NCBI RefSeq assembly: GCF_900110105.1
Contig: NZ_FOCL01000004.1
Location: forward strand, 776,495-840,494
Length of the DNA: 64,000 nucleotides
Direction of reading: 5' to 3'
DNA from: Mucilaginibacter gossypiicola
Lineage (GTDB): Bacteria; Bacteroidota; Bacteroidia; Sphingobacteriales; Sphingobacteriaceae
Shown here: positions 17,908 through 25,733 of the stretch, in pieces
Layout: each line of letters starts with the position of its first letter
Position numbering within the stretch: position 1 is the first letter of the stretch
Notes under the pieces: generated by a model
Seen by the model: only the letters and a program-made list of their open reading frames with translations
Database searches by the model: none
Told to the model about the DNA's origin: nothing
Program-made: the position numbers and the translations under genes

Positions 17908-17964
17908 TACATGTCATTTTTAGCTATAAACCATCTTCAGAATACTACTGTTGAAATGGAATGA

Positions 17965-17972
17965 CAAATATA
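17965..17972 (-). promoter_or_regulatory. Candidate -7 box TATATTTG for imuA-imuB-dnaE2
   Basis: On the minus strand TATATTTG matches TAnnTTTG exactly and lies 57 bases upstream of the imuA ATG. No TTG is present at 17-23 bases upstream. Just upstream on the same strand a short dyad, CTAA-TATTT-TTAG (plus positions 17976-17988), overlaps the expected promoter spacer and could be an operator; this is a guess. Confidence 0.4.
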
Positions 17973-18101
17973 ATGCTAAAAATATTAGTATTTGTTAAGT
18001 GATGAATAAATTTATAATTGGTTGATTTTTAATAAAATGGTGGTGTTTTGGACTTGATTGATGAGCTGTGTATTATTTAAAATACAGGCTTGTCAACCTT
18101 C

Positions 18102-18281
18102 ACTGGTCGAAGTTTAGCGATAGCGTAACTTCGTCCTAAAACAATGGAAGCATTCTGCTTCCGTATTCTGGATTATTAGCTAAATGAATTAAACCAACTG
18201 TATTATTACTTTTTATACAGTTAAGCTGGAAGCTTAACACATTTTAGGACGAAGTTACGCTATCGCTAAACTTCGACCAGT
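18102..18281. repeat. MITE-like element with 40-bp perfect terminal inverted repeats
   Basis: Bases 18102-18141 and 18242-18281 are exact reverse complements over 40 bp. Each arm folds on itself (CGAAGTT and AACTTCG around TAGCGATAGCGT). The 100-base centre holds three further hairpins: GGAAGCA-TTC-TGCTTCC (18146-18162), AACTGTAT/ATACAGTT (18196-18203, 18215-18222) and TTAAGCT-GGA-AGCTTAA (18221-18237). There is no open reading frame of note. It occupies most of the 387-base spacer between imuA and the TPR gene. Perfect arms suggest recent arrival or active selection for the structure. Confidence 0.75.
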
Positions 18282-18294
18282 AGTTGATTTACAG

Positions 18295-20043
18295 TTAAAA
18301 CACGGGCTTATCAATTTCTATATCCTTTATTTTCCAGGCAGTTTTTAATTGTTGTTTTACTTTATTTAAGGCTGTGGCATTGCTTGTGTTTTGATAGGCC
18401 AGCTGAAGGCCGGTTAATGCCCAGCCATTATTGGGGTTAATTACAAGGTCTTTGTTTAATACAGTTACGGCCTCGTTGTACCGGCCTGCTTTCAACAAAG
18501 CATTGCCAAGGTAATGCCTTGCGGGCAGGGGCCAGTCGCGGGGTTCGTTATAGATCAGGTGATCCTCGGCTGTAACGGCCTTTCGTAAGATATTAATGGC
18601 TTCGGTGTATTTTTTTTCGGCGGTGGCAATACTTCCCTGTAAAATAAGGCTGGCAACACTTGCAGATTCATAGGCACTGCTGAAGTTATCAATTGGTGCC
18701 TTTAAAGATGGGTCCTGCATTTTAATTTCCAGCAATTTGAGTTCATGCCTGGCATTGATTGCATTGCCTTTGCCGCACCATGCCATCCCTTTTGAAAAAT
18801 GTAGTAATGCCGATGCATAGACAAGCGAATCAACAGGTTTTGCATCTAAAATATTCGCCCATTTACCAAATCTCACTGCCGTTAACACCGGTTGCATATA
18901 AACGTACTGGAAAAAGTTACCATCGGCGCCTTTTGCAGCTAAATAATAGGGTGGCAGCGCTGCCTTTGCATCATAGGCTGCGGCAAGTGCTGTTTGATAG
19001 TTGCCCGCCATTTGCGCACAGTTTACTTTTAAATGGATGTTATGAATCTTGTATAATATATCCCCGTTTGCTACAGGGCTATACTGTTTAAGGTAAGTAT
19101 TATAACCTGCAACAGCGGCTGTATTATTGGTAATGCCCTGCTCATAATTGCCGGTACGGATATAAATATGCGAAGGCATATGTGTTATGTGCGATACCTG
19201 GGGCATCAGGGTATCCAGTATATGAGCGCTCTTTAAAGCCATTTGCGGGGTTGCGGAAGCCTCCATGGTATGAATATAAAAGTGATTAGCCCCGGGATGT
19301 TTCGGGCAAATAGCTATGGCCTGTTCTAACAGGGAGCGGATCTGGGGTGTCCATGGTTTGGGTTTAAAATCATGGGTATACAGGTCCCAGGGATGGAGTA
19401 ATAACAACGCATCGGCATAAAGGGTTAATACTTCGGCATTTTTAGGATACTTTGAATATACCACCTGCATGGCATCGGCATAATTGGTTCTTAGCTGTTT
19501 TACTGTAAGGGTACTATCCTTACTATAGCGATGCTGCATGGCGGCAATAAGCTCTTTTTCGAGCGGGGTGCAATTGGTGCTTAGTTTTTTGCTTTTTTCT
19601 GATGCTTCATAGGCATCGGCTGGCGGGGCATAGCCGTTTGGATAATTAATAGTAGGGCCCATAGCCAGCGATTTCCCGTACCAGGCCATTGCACAGTCGG
19701 GATCAAAACGGGTGGCTTTGATAAACGAGGCAATTGCTTCGATAGAATGAAAACCATAGTACATGCTTATGCCCTGGTTAAAATAAAACTGTGCACTATC
19801 TGATGAGGTGGTAATTTTCCATTGGTAATTACCCCAGCCATTCAATGCCGGAATATCCGGAATGCTATCCGTTCCGTTGTACACAAAACCGCATACTACA
19901 GCCTTTTTAACGGTGCCTTTATACAATATTACTGCCGCCGTTGTAGTGTTTTTTTGATACCGGAAATAATAAAAGGATTGCGCGGTAAAAAAAACAACCA
20001 TCAATCCCAAAAAGCTTTTGATTAAAAGAAGTTGATTTTTCAT
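18295..20043 (-). CDS. TPR-repeat protein with N-terminal membrane anchor, function unknown
   Basis: I do not recognise a specific function. The chosen start MKNQLLLIKSFLGLMVVFF at 20043 gives a hydrophobic N-terminal segment (residues ~8-24), so the protein is anchored or exported. The rest (582 aa) is mostly helical and shows TPR-like units, for example SAQFYFNQGISMYYGFHSIE with AIASFIKATRFDPDCAMAWY, and near the C-terminus AGRYNEAVTVLNKDLVINPN. Motifs such as MPSHIYIRTGNYEQGI and FYIHTMEAS occur in a family of tetratricopeptide proteins in Bacteroidota and Proteobacteria. It is divergent from the cupin gene and preceded on the other side by a MITE-like element. Confidence 0.7.
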   Translation of the reverse strand: MKNQLLLIKSFLGLMVVFFTAQSFYYFRYQKNTTTAAVILYKGTVKKAVVCGFVYNGTDSIPDIPALNGWGNYQWKITTSSDSAQFYFNQGISMYYGFHSIEAIASFIKATRFDPDCAMAWYGKSLAMGPTINYPNGYAPPADAYEASEKSKKLSTNCTPLEKELIAAMQHRYSKDSTLTVKQLRTNYADAMQVVYSKYPKNAEVLTLYADALLLLHPWDLYTHDFKPKPWTPQIRSLLEQAIAICPKHPGANHFYIHTMEASATPQMALKSAHILDTLMPQVSHITHMPSHIYIRTGNYEQGITNNTAAVAGYNTYLKQYSPVANGDILYKIHNIHLKVNCAQMAGNYQTALAAAYDAKAALPPYYLAAKGADGNFFQYVYMQPVLTAVRFGKWANILDAKPVDSLVYASALLHFSKGMAWCGKGNAINARHELKLLEIKMQDPSLKAPIDNFSSAYESASVASLILQGSIATAEKKYTEAINILRKAVTAEDHLIYNEPRDWPLPARHYLGNALLKAGRYNEAVTVLNKDLVINPNNGWALTGLQLAYQNTSNATALNKVKQQLKTAWKIKDIEIDKPVF

Positions 20044-20142
20044 TGTAATACATTGATTAGGTATATGCAATTTAAGCTTTTTACCAAACTAATGCGCTCA
20101 ATATTAGTTAGATTAGAGCTCACTTTAACAGGCTTTCAAAAA

Positions 20143-20634
20143 ATGGCTCATAATATAATAACCGTAAACGAAAACGAAGGGCAAACGCTTGCCGTAGTTG
20201 GCGATACATACCGCATCATTATTTCGGGTAAACAAACAGGTGGGGCTTATGCCGTTATTGATATGCTGGTACCGCCGGGGGGAGGGCCGGGGCCTCATGC
20301 CCATGCAGATATCCAGGAGTCGTTTTATGTAATTGAGGGCGAAATTCAATTTAAAACTGAAGGGGGAATATATAAAGCTGAAAAGGGTTCGTTTGTAAAT
20401 ATCCCAAAAGGCGGCGAAGTACATTGTTTCAGGAATATAAGCAATATCACTGCTCATATGTTATGTACTGTTATCCCGGCAGGTTTGGATGAGTTTTTTG
20501 AGGCGATAGGGACACCGGTTGCCCCGGGTAGCTTCTTGCCTCCACCTGTTTTAACTGAAGAAGCTTTGTCAAAGCTGAAATCTGTCGCCGAAAAATACGG
20601 CCAAAAGCTCTATCCCCCCGATTACTTAGGATAA
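20143..20634 (+). CDS. Cupin domain-containing protein
   Basis: Small single-domain cupin of 163 residues with unknown substrate. Cupin motif 1 is seen as PGGGPGPHAHADIQESFYVI followed by EGEIQF, with two His and a Glu that can bind a metal; motif 2 is GSFVNIPKGGEVHCFRN with the final His. The ATG at 20143 (MAHNIITVNENEG) is chosen because the 37 residues encoded by the longer frame are basic, lack a cupin-like pattern and overlap the divergent TPR gene. Many such proteins are quercetinase-like or bind small ligands, but nothing in the context narrows this. It converges with the histidine kinase gene that follows. Confidence 0.8.
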   Translation: MAHNIITVNENEGQTLAVVGDTYRIIISGKQTGGAYAVIDMLVPPGGGPGPHAHADIQESFYVIEGEIQFKTEGGIYKAEKGSFVNIPKGGEVHCFRNISNITAHMLCTVIPAGLDEFFEAIGTPVAPGSFLPPPVLTEEALSKLKSVAEKYGQKLYPPDYLG

Positions 20635-20671
20635 AGTATTTTTGATGAATGATGGGTTAAACTGAGCAGGG

Positions 20672-22951
20672 TTAATCAAAGAAATAATCCTTTTCCTCAT
20701 AAATTTCAACGCGGCTTTGTTCAATAGGGAAGGTTATCATTAAGGTAACGCCACGGGTATTTTCAACCGTAAATTTCCCTTTTAACTGTTTACCAAGCGC
20801 TTTCATCATTTCCATACCTAAAGAATTAGCTTTGTTAAGGTCAAAGCCGGGAGGGAGGCCCCTCCCGTCATCAGATACTTTTAAAACAGCATAGTCACTG
20901 TTCCAGGTAAACAGGCTTACCACAATTTCGCCGCCGTTATGATCAAAAGCATATTTTATGGCGTTTGTGATGGCCTCATTTAATATTAAACCAATAGGTA
21001 CCGCCATGGCCGGATCAAGATTTAGCGGATTTAATACCTGCCTTATTTTTATATGTCTGAAACTTGTATCGAATGAATCGCTGAGATAATCAATCAACTC
21101 GCCGATATAAGCAGGCATAGATACAAGGGCCGAGGTTGTGCTGCTGTAAAGTTTCTGGTGCAAAAGTGCAATGGCGTTTACCCGGTGCTGACTGCCGCGA
21201 ATTGCTTCAAGTGCAACATCATTTTGTAAATAAGCCGACTGTGTATTCAAAATGCTCATCACAATTTGAAGGTTGTTTTTTACCCGGTGATGTACTTCTT
21301 TCAGTAACCATTCTTTTTGTAACAGCAAATCTTCCAGCAAAACGTTTTTTGAAGTAATCACTTCGTTGCTTTTTTGCTTATGTACATTTTGCCGGAACAA
21401 TAAGCCCGCTATAACAAGCAATAAAAAGATGGCGCCGATAGTGAGGTTTTTAACCTGGTTGGCCTGCTTTAAATTGTCCTGTTCGAACTTGCTCTTTTGA
21501 TTTAAAAGTGCAATTTGGATTTCTTTTTGCCGGGTTTCATATTCAATTTGCAGTTGTTCTATTTGTTTGCTTTTAGTGCTGCTAAATATCGAGTCTTTAA
21601 TAGTATTGGCCGAAATAAGATGATAAATAGCCGACTGATACTGCCGCCGGCTGGTGTCCAAACCAAACCAAAGGGTTTCATTGGTACCCAAATCATTATC
21701 ATTGCCAATTTTCTTCAACAAACTTTGGTTTAGTTTGAGATATTTTAATGCCTCGGTAAACCCGGCGGTAGCAGTGTAGTACTTAATAATCAGTTCGTAA
21801 TAACTGCTCCGTGCGTATAGGTTGAGGTTAGGATTGTTGGTTTGTCGTATCAGCTCATCGCAATAGCGCTTAGCCATGTCATACTGTTTTAAAGCCAGGT
21901 AAATTTTAAGATAGGTTTGACTTACCTCATCACCTCCTTCATACAGCTTGCCCGATGGATATGCGAATTTTTGAGTTACTTGCGTTAAAAAAGCTTTGGC
22001 TTTTTGTGGCTGCTTCATCCGCAGGTAAACATCAACTATGTTGCCCGCCAGCAAATAAATGGTTGCATTGTCTTTTTCAGATTTGGCAATTTCCAAAGCG
22101 CGTGAAAAATAATTGATAGCCTTTTGGTTGTCGCCAAGCTTCATGAAATCATACCCCAGGTTATTATTGATCTGGCATATCAGCCGCACATTGTCGGCAT
22201 TGCTTGCAGTAGCAATTTGCAGTGCCTTTAATTGATAGTTGATAGCAGTTTTATAGTCGCCCTGAGTATAATAAAGTCTTCCTAATAATGCATAAAGGCC
22301 CTGCGTTTCTGTGTAATGTGCCTGGTCATAGTACTTTAACGCCTTTTTAGCTTCATCAAAAGCCAAAGTATAATTATTCATCATTTGATGCAGGTCGGCC
22401 AATAACCGGTAACAGCGGGCGAGTTCAACGAGGTTATTTGTACGTTCAAATGCGTTTACCGCCTGGTTTAAACAATGGATCCGGGAAACCATTGTTTGTT
22501 GTAGAAAATCCTGGCTGTAATACTCAGATAGTTCAAAATAAGCCTTACCAAGCAAGGGCCAGTTATGTGCCTGTTTAATATCCTGTATGGTTTGCTCAAG
22601 TAATGTGCGCCCGCTTTTTAACTCACCTTTTGATTTATAAAATGCCGAACGGATCAAAGCAATGCGAAAGTTAATTTCGGCCTGCGGAGTGCTTCGGTTA
22701 AGCCGTTCGGCCTGGTTGATAAAATAAGAAGCACTATCCAGTTGTTCGGGGGAAGGATGACGCAAATGGCTGAAAAACTCTGCAAGTTGCAACATGGAGT
22801 TGATCGGGTTTGCATCAGGACGTGAAGGACTCTTTTGCAAAAGCAAAGAATCAACATGGCGCCTGGTAATTTCCTGGGCGTTTACTGAAATAACGAAAAG
22901 CAAACACAGGGCAATCAGAGTGCATTTTCGTATCATATCAGCTCGTTTCAT
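20672..22951 (-). CDS. TPR-containing sensor histidine kinase (HisKA_2 type)
   Basis: Membrane-bound sensor kinase of about 759 residues. A signal peptide or anchor (MIRKCTLIALCLLFVISVNA) is followed by a periplasmic region with at least five TPR units (for example AHYTETQGLYALLGRLYYTQ, then GDYKTAINYQLKALQIA), a coiled coil, one membrane helix (LTIGAIFLLLVIAGLLF), and the kinase core. The phosphoacceptor motif EVHHRVKNNLQIVMSILNTQ is the HisKA_2 type, and the HATPase domain shows NEAITNAIKYAF and DDGRGLPPG. Starts at 22975, 22951 and 22936 are possible; 22951 is a compromise that keeps the signal peptide near the N-terminus. No response regulator is adjacent. The partner and stimulus are unknown. 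Confidence 0.87.
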   Translation of the reverse strand: MKRADMIRKCTLIALCLLFVISVNAQEITRRHVDSLLLQKSPSRPDANPINSMLQLAEFFSHLRHPSPEQLDSASYFINQAERLNRSTPQAEINFRIALIRSAFYKSKGELKSGRTLLEQTIQDIKQAHNWPLLGKAYFELSEYYSQDFLQQTMVSRIHCLNQAVNAFERTNNLVELARCYRLLADLHQMMNNYTLAFDEAKKALKYYDQAHYTETQGLYALLGRLYYTQGDYKTAINYQLKALQIATASNADNVRLICQINNNLGYDFMKLGDNQKAINYFSRALEIAKSEKDNATIYLLAGNIVDVYLRMKQPQKAKAFLTQVTQKFAYPSGKLYEGGDEVSQTYLKIYLALKQYDMAKRYCDELIRQTNNPNLNLYARSSYYELIIKYYTATAGFTEALKYLKLNQSLLKKIGNDNDLGTNETLWFGLDTSRRQYQSAIYHLISANTIKDSIFSSTKSKQIEQLQIEYETRQKEIQIALLNQKSKFEQDNLKQANQVKNLTIGAIFLLLVIAGLLFRQNVHKQKSNEVITSKNVLLEDLLLQKEWLLKEVHHRVKNNLQIVMSILNTQSAYLQNDVALEAIRGSQHRVNAIALLHQKLYSSTTSALVSMPAYIGELIDYLSDSFDTSFRHIKIRQVLNPLNLDPAMAVPIGLILNEAITNAIKYAFDHNGGEIVVSLFTWNSDYAVLKVSDDGRGLPPGFDLNKANSLGMEMMKALGKQLKGKFTVENTRGVTLMITFPIEQSRVEIYEEKDYFFD

Positions 22952-23151
22952 CTTCGGTTGTGAGCAGGGATGCATCAATCTTTTTTTAAATCTAAGTATA
23001 TTCAGGAGTATCTGCTAATTTATCGTTGTATTAATTATTGTAATGTATTGGTAATTAGATATTTGAGTTTTGGTTCTTTGTTGCAGGCCTGGAAGCCGGC
23101 AACAAACTTAATATAGGTAGTTGCATAGGCAGTTAACAAACGGGTATGAGT

Positions 23152-25500
23152 TTAAGCTACCGGTAAACTGAAATAAAAAACAGACCCCGCACCGCTTTCA
23201 CTCTCTGCCCAGATCTGACCCTCGTGCCGGCGGATGATCTCGGCACTTAAATAAAGGCCAATGCCAAAGCCGGAGATGTGACGTGTGTTATTACTTTCAA
23301 CCCGGTAGTAACGGTCAAATATCCTGGGCAGGTCCTGGGCATTTATCCCCATGCCCTCATCCTTTACGCTAACCTGTGCAAAGCCATCAACCAATGCACA
23401 TTTTACTTCAATTTCCCGGCGTTTGGGCGAATATTTAACAGCATTGCTAATCAGGTTTGAGATCACCGACCCAATCTTTTCCCTGTCGGCGTTGACCTGT
23501 ATATGATCGCAAATGTTAATATGGATAATATGACTGGAAACCGTAAGTCCATATTCTTCAACAACTTCCCTGATCAGCAAATCAAGATCAAATAATTCTT
23601 TATCGATAGCAATCTTACCCGATTCCAGGCGCGAGATGTTCAGGAAGCTGTTAATCATGCTGCTCATTCTCCTTGCCTGTATCTCAGCTTTTTCCATTGC
23701 TCCCGACAAAAAATTATCGGGGTTGTTTTTCAACTTAAGGTTCGATACCTGTATCAGCGCCATTAGTGATGTTAACGGCGTTTTAAGTTCATGGCTTACC
23801 ATGCCTATAAAATCATTTTTTCGCAGCTCGTCCTGTTTTTGTTCGGAGATATCCCTGGCTATCTTGGAAACCCCCGTGATGTTTCCCTGGCTGTCACGTA
23901 TAGGTGAAATGGTGAGGGACACATCAAGGATCCTGCCGTCACTTGCAAGTCTCTTGGTTTCAAAATGTTCCATCCGTTCGCCGTGTTTTAAGCGTGCGAT
24001 GATCTGTGGTTCTTCATCCTGTCTGTCCGATGGATGCAGTTTAAGAATGGACTGGCCTAGCATTTCAGACGCTGGGTAACCAAAAATCCTTTCGGCCGAT
24101 TTGTTCCAGCTGGTGATTGTACCATCCAGCGATTTACCGATGATGGCGTCATCTGAAGATTCGACTATGGCAGCCAGTTTGGCGCTGTGTTCTTCTGCTT
24201 TTTTCTGATCGGATATATCCAAAGCAATCACCAGTCCGGCATAAACCGTCCCCCGCTCATCTGTTAATGGCACATAATCTACCTGCAGATCATCGCCGCC
24301 GGCGCTTTTAAGTTCAGTCCTGATCTGCTCGCCGTTCAGCATCCGGTCGTAGTATTTCCTGTTTGCTGCATATCGGCCTGGAGAGGAAACGTCGGCAAGG
24401 TGTAAACCTGCATAGTTACCGTCATGGTAGCCTAATTTTTGCATCAGGTCACCTTCCATCGTTATCAGGTTATGGTTTTTATCTATGACAAGGATCAATG
24501 ACCGGGGGATATTTACAGCGATAGAGCGGAATAAACGTTCTTTTTTCTGTATCTCCTCCCGGCTTCTTTGTAACTCTTCGTTACTTGCCAACATTTCTTC
24601 GTTTGATGCTGCAAGTTCTTCGTTAATTGCTGTGAGTTCTTCATTGAGGGCCTGTGTTTCTTCTTCGCTCTCCGCCAAAGATTTAGTACGTGCCGCTACC
24701 AGTTCTTCCAGCGATCCGTTCATCAGTGACAGCGCCTTTTGGGTCTCAAAAAGTTCTTCATTAATTGAGGTGAGTTCTTCATTGGCAGTGGTGATCTCCT
24801 CGTTGGCAGCTGTAAGTTCCTCATTAAAAGCGGCGGTTTCCTGTTCTTTGAGTTGCAGCTCGCGCTGCAGACTGTCTTTTATGTGCACATCGCGCATTAC
24901 ATTGAAATAGGATAATAAAGCGATTGCGATGGCAAGAGCAAGGGCTGTCACTATAGCTGCCGGAGCAATATGCGTATAACGTTCTAAAATTGCCTCACGC
25001 TCATTCAATAGTTTACGTTCGGCATTTTCTGCCCGGTCAACAGCAAGGCGCAATGCATCCATGGCCGATTTTCCTTCTTCCAGGTCGACGGCAGAAATAG
25101 CCTGTTGTTTTTGCTTTTTTAAAACCAGATCCTTCAGTATCGCCATTCGGCGTGTTAGTATCGTACGGATCTCGGCCAGGTTGGCTTGCTGCCCCGGATT
25201 ATCGGCAGTTAATGTACTCGCTTCAGCAATCAGGCTCTGGGCTTTGAGGTAAGCGCCATTATAAGGGCCCAAAAAGGAAGCCTTACCTGTGAGCAGGAAA
25301 CCCCGCTGGCCTGTTTCTGCATCTTTCATCAATGAAATCGACTGCTCAAGCTTTTGAATTACCAGCGTGCTATGGCCTACAGCTTTATTGCTGCTTAGCA
25401 AATTATTAATGGTACCATAGGAAACAATTCCGACGATTAGCAGGATCAAGATCGAAAACCCATAGCCAAGCTGTAAATTGCGGGTAAAGTTTAGTTGCAT
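23152..25500 (-). CDS. CHASE3/PAS sensor histidine kinase with long coiled coil
   Basis: Inner-membrane kinase of 782 residues, starting MQLNFTRNLQLGYG at 25500. A TM helix (about 14-32) leads into an extracytoplasmic CHASE3 domain (SISLMKDAETGQRGFLLTG), a second TM helix (IVTALALAIAIALLSYF, about 181-197), then a striking coiled coil of NEEL/NEEI heptads (about 225-325), two PAS domains (about 325-440 and 440-565, the latter with SWNKSAERIFGYPASEMLGQ), a HisKA domain (FIGMVSHELKTPLTSLMALI) and an HATPase domain (NLISNAVKYSP, FGIGLYLSAEIIRRHEGQIW). A palindrome GATACC-G-GGTATC (25504-25516) sits just before the start codon. No response regulator is adjacent. Confidence 0.92.
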   Translation of the reverse strand: MQLNFTRNLQLGYGFSILILLIVGIVSYGTINNLLSSNKAVGHSTLVIQKLEQSISLMKDAETGQRGFLLTGKASFLGPYNGAYLKAQSLIAEASTLTADNPGQQANLAEIRTILTRRMAILKDLVLKKQKQQAISAVDLEEGKSAMDALRLAVDRAENAERKLLNEREAILERYTHIAPAAIVTALALAIAIALLSYFNVMRDVHIKDSLQRELQLKEQETAAFNEELTAANEEITTANEELTSINEELFETQKALSLMNGSLEELVAARTKSLAESEEETQALNEELTAINEELAASNEEMLASNEELQRSREEIQKKERLFRSIAVNIPRSLILVIDKNHNLITMEGDLMQKLGYHDGNYAGLHLADVSSPGRYAANRKYYDRMLNGEQIRTELKSAGGDDLQVDYVPLTDERGTVYAGLVIALDISDQKKAEEHSAKLAAIVESSDDAIIGKSLDGTITSWNKSAERIFGYPASEMLGQSILKLHPSDRQDEEPQIIARLKHGERMEHFETKRLASDGRILDVSLTISPIRDSQGNITGVSKIARDISEQKQDELRKNDFIGMVSHELKTPLTSLMALIQVSNLKLKNNPDNFLSGAMEKAEIQARRMSSMINSFLNISRLESGKIAIDKELFDLDLLIREVVEEYGLTVSSHIIHINICDHIQVNADREKIGSVISNLISNAVKYSPKRREIEVKCALVDGFAQVSVKDEGMGINAQDLPRIFDRYYRVESNNTRHISGFGIGLYLSAEIIRRHEGQIWAESESGAGSVFYFSLPVA

Positions 25501-25733
25501 AAAGATACCGGGTATCACTGGTGTAAGTAGATGCAATAAAGTTATGCTTTTGCAAAAAAATCTACAGGAATAATTGGCTGCAACTGTTAATAAGTGTTTG
25601 TGGTAACATGAATGTTACATAATTGATAGGTTTTAAATTTACTTAATAGTTTAATTTGACTCCCTGGCTTAATTTCTTTAATAGGTAACTTACAGGCTAA
25701 AAAAGACGTTTAAGCTATTGATTGGATTTTACT

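Noticed and set aside
17920..17960. Classical LexA box upstream of imuA
   Set aside because: A CAG-N7-CTG pattern is present on the minus strand but does not match CTGT-N8-ACAG or the Gram-positive GAAC-N4-GTTC form.
24485..24910. 141-codon Ser-rich frame opposite the CHASE3 kinase
   Set aside because: It is the antisense of the NEEL coiled coil; the Ser-rich composition follows from the repetitive codons of the real gene.
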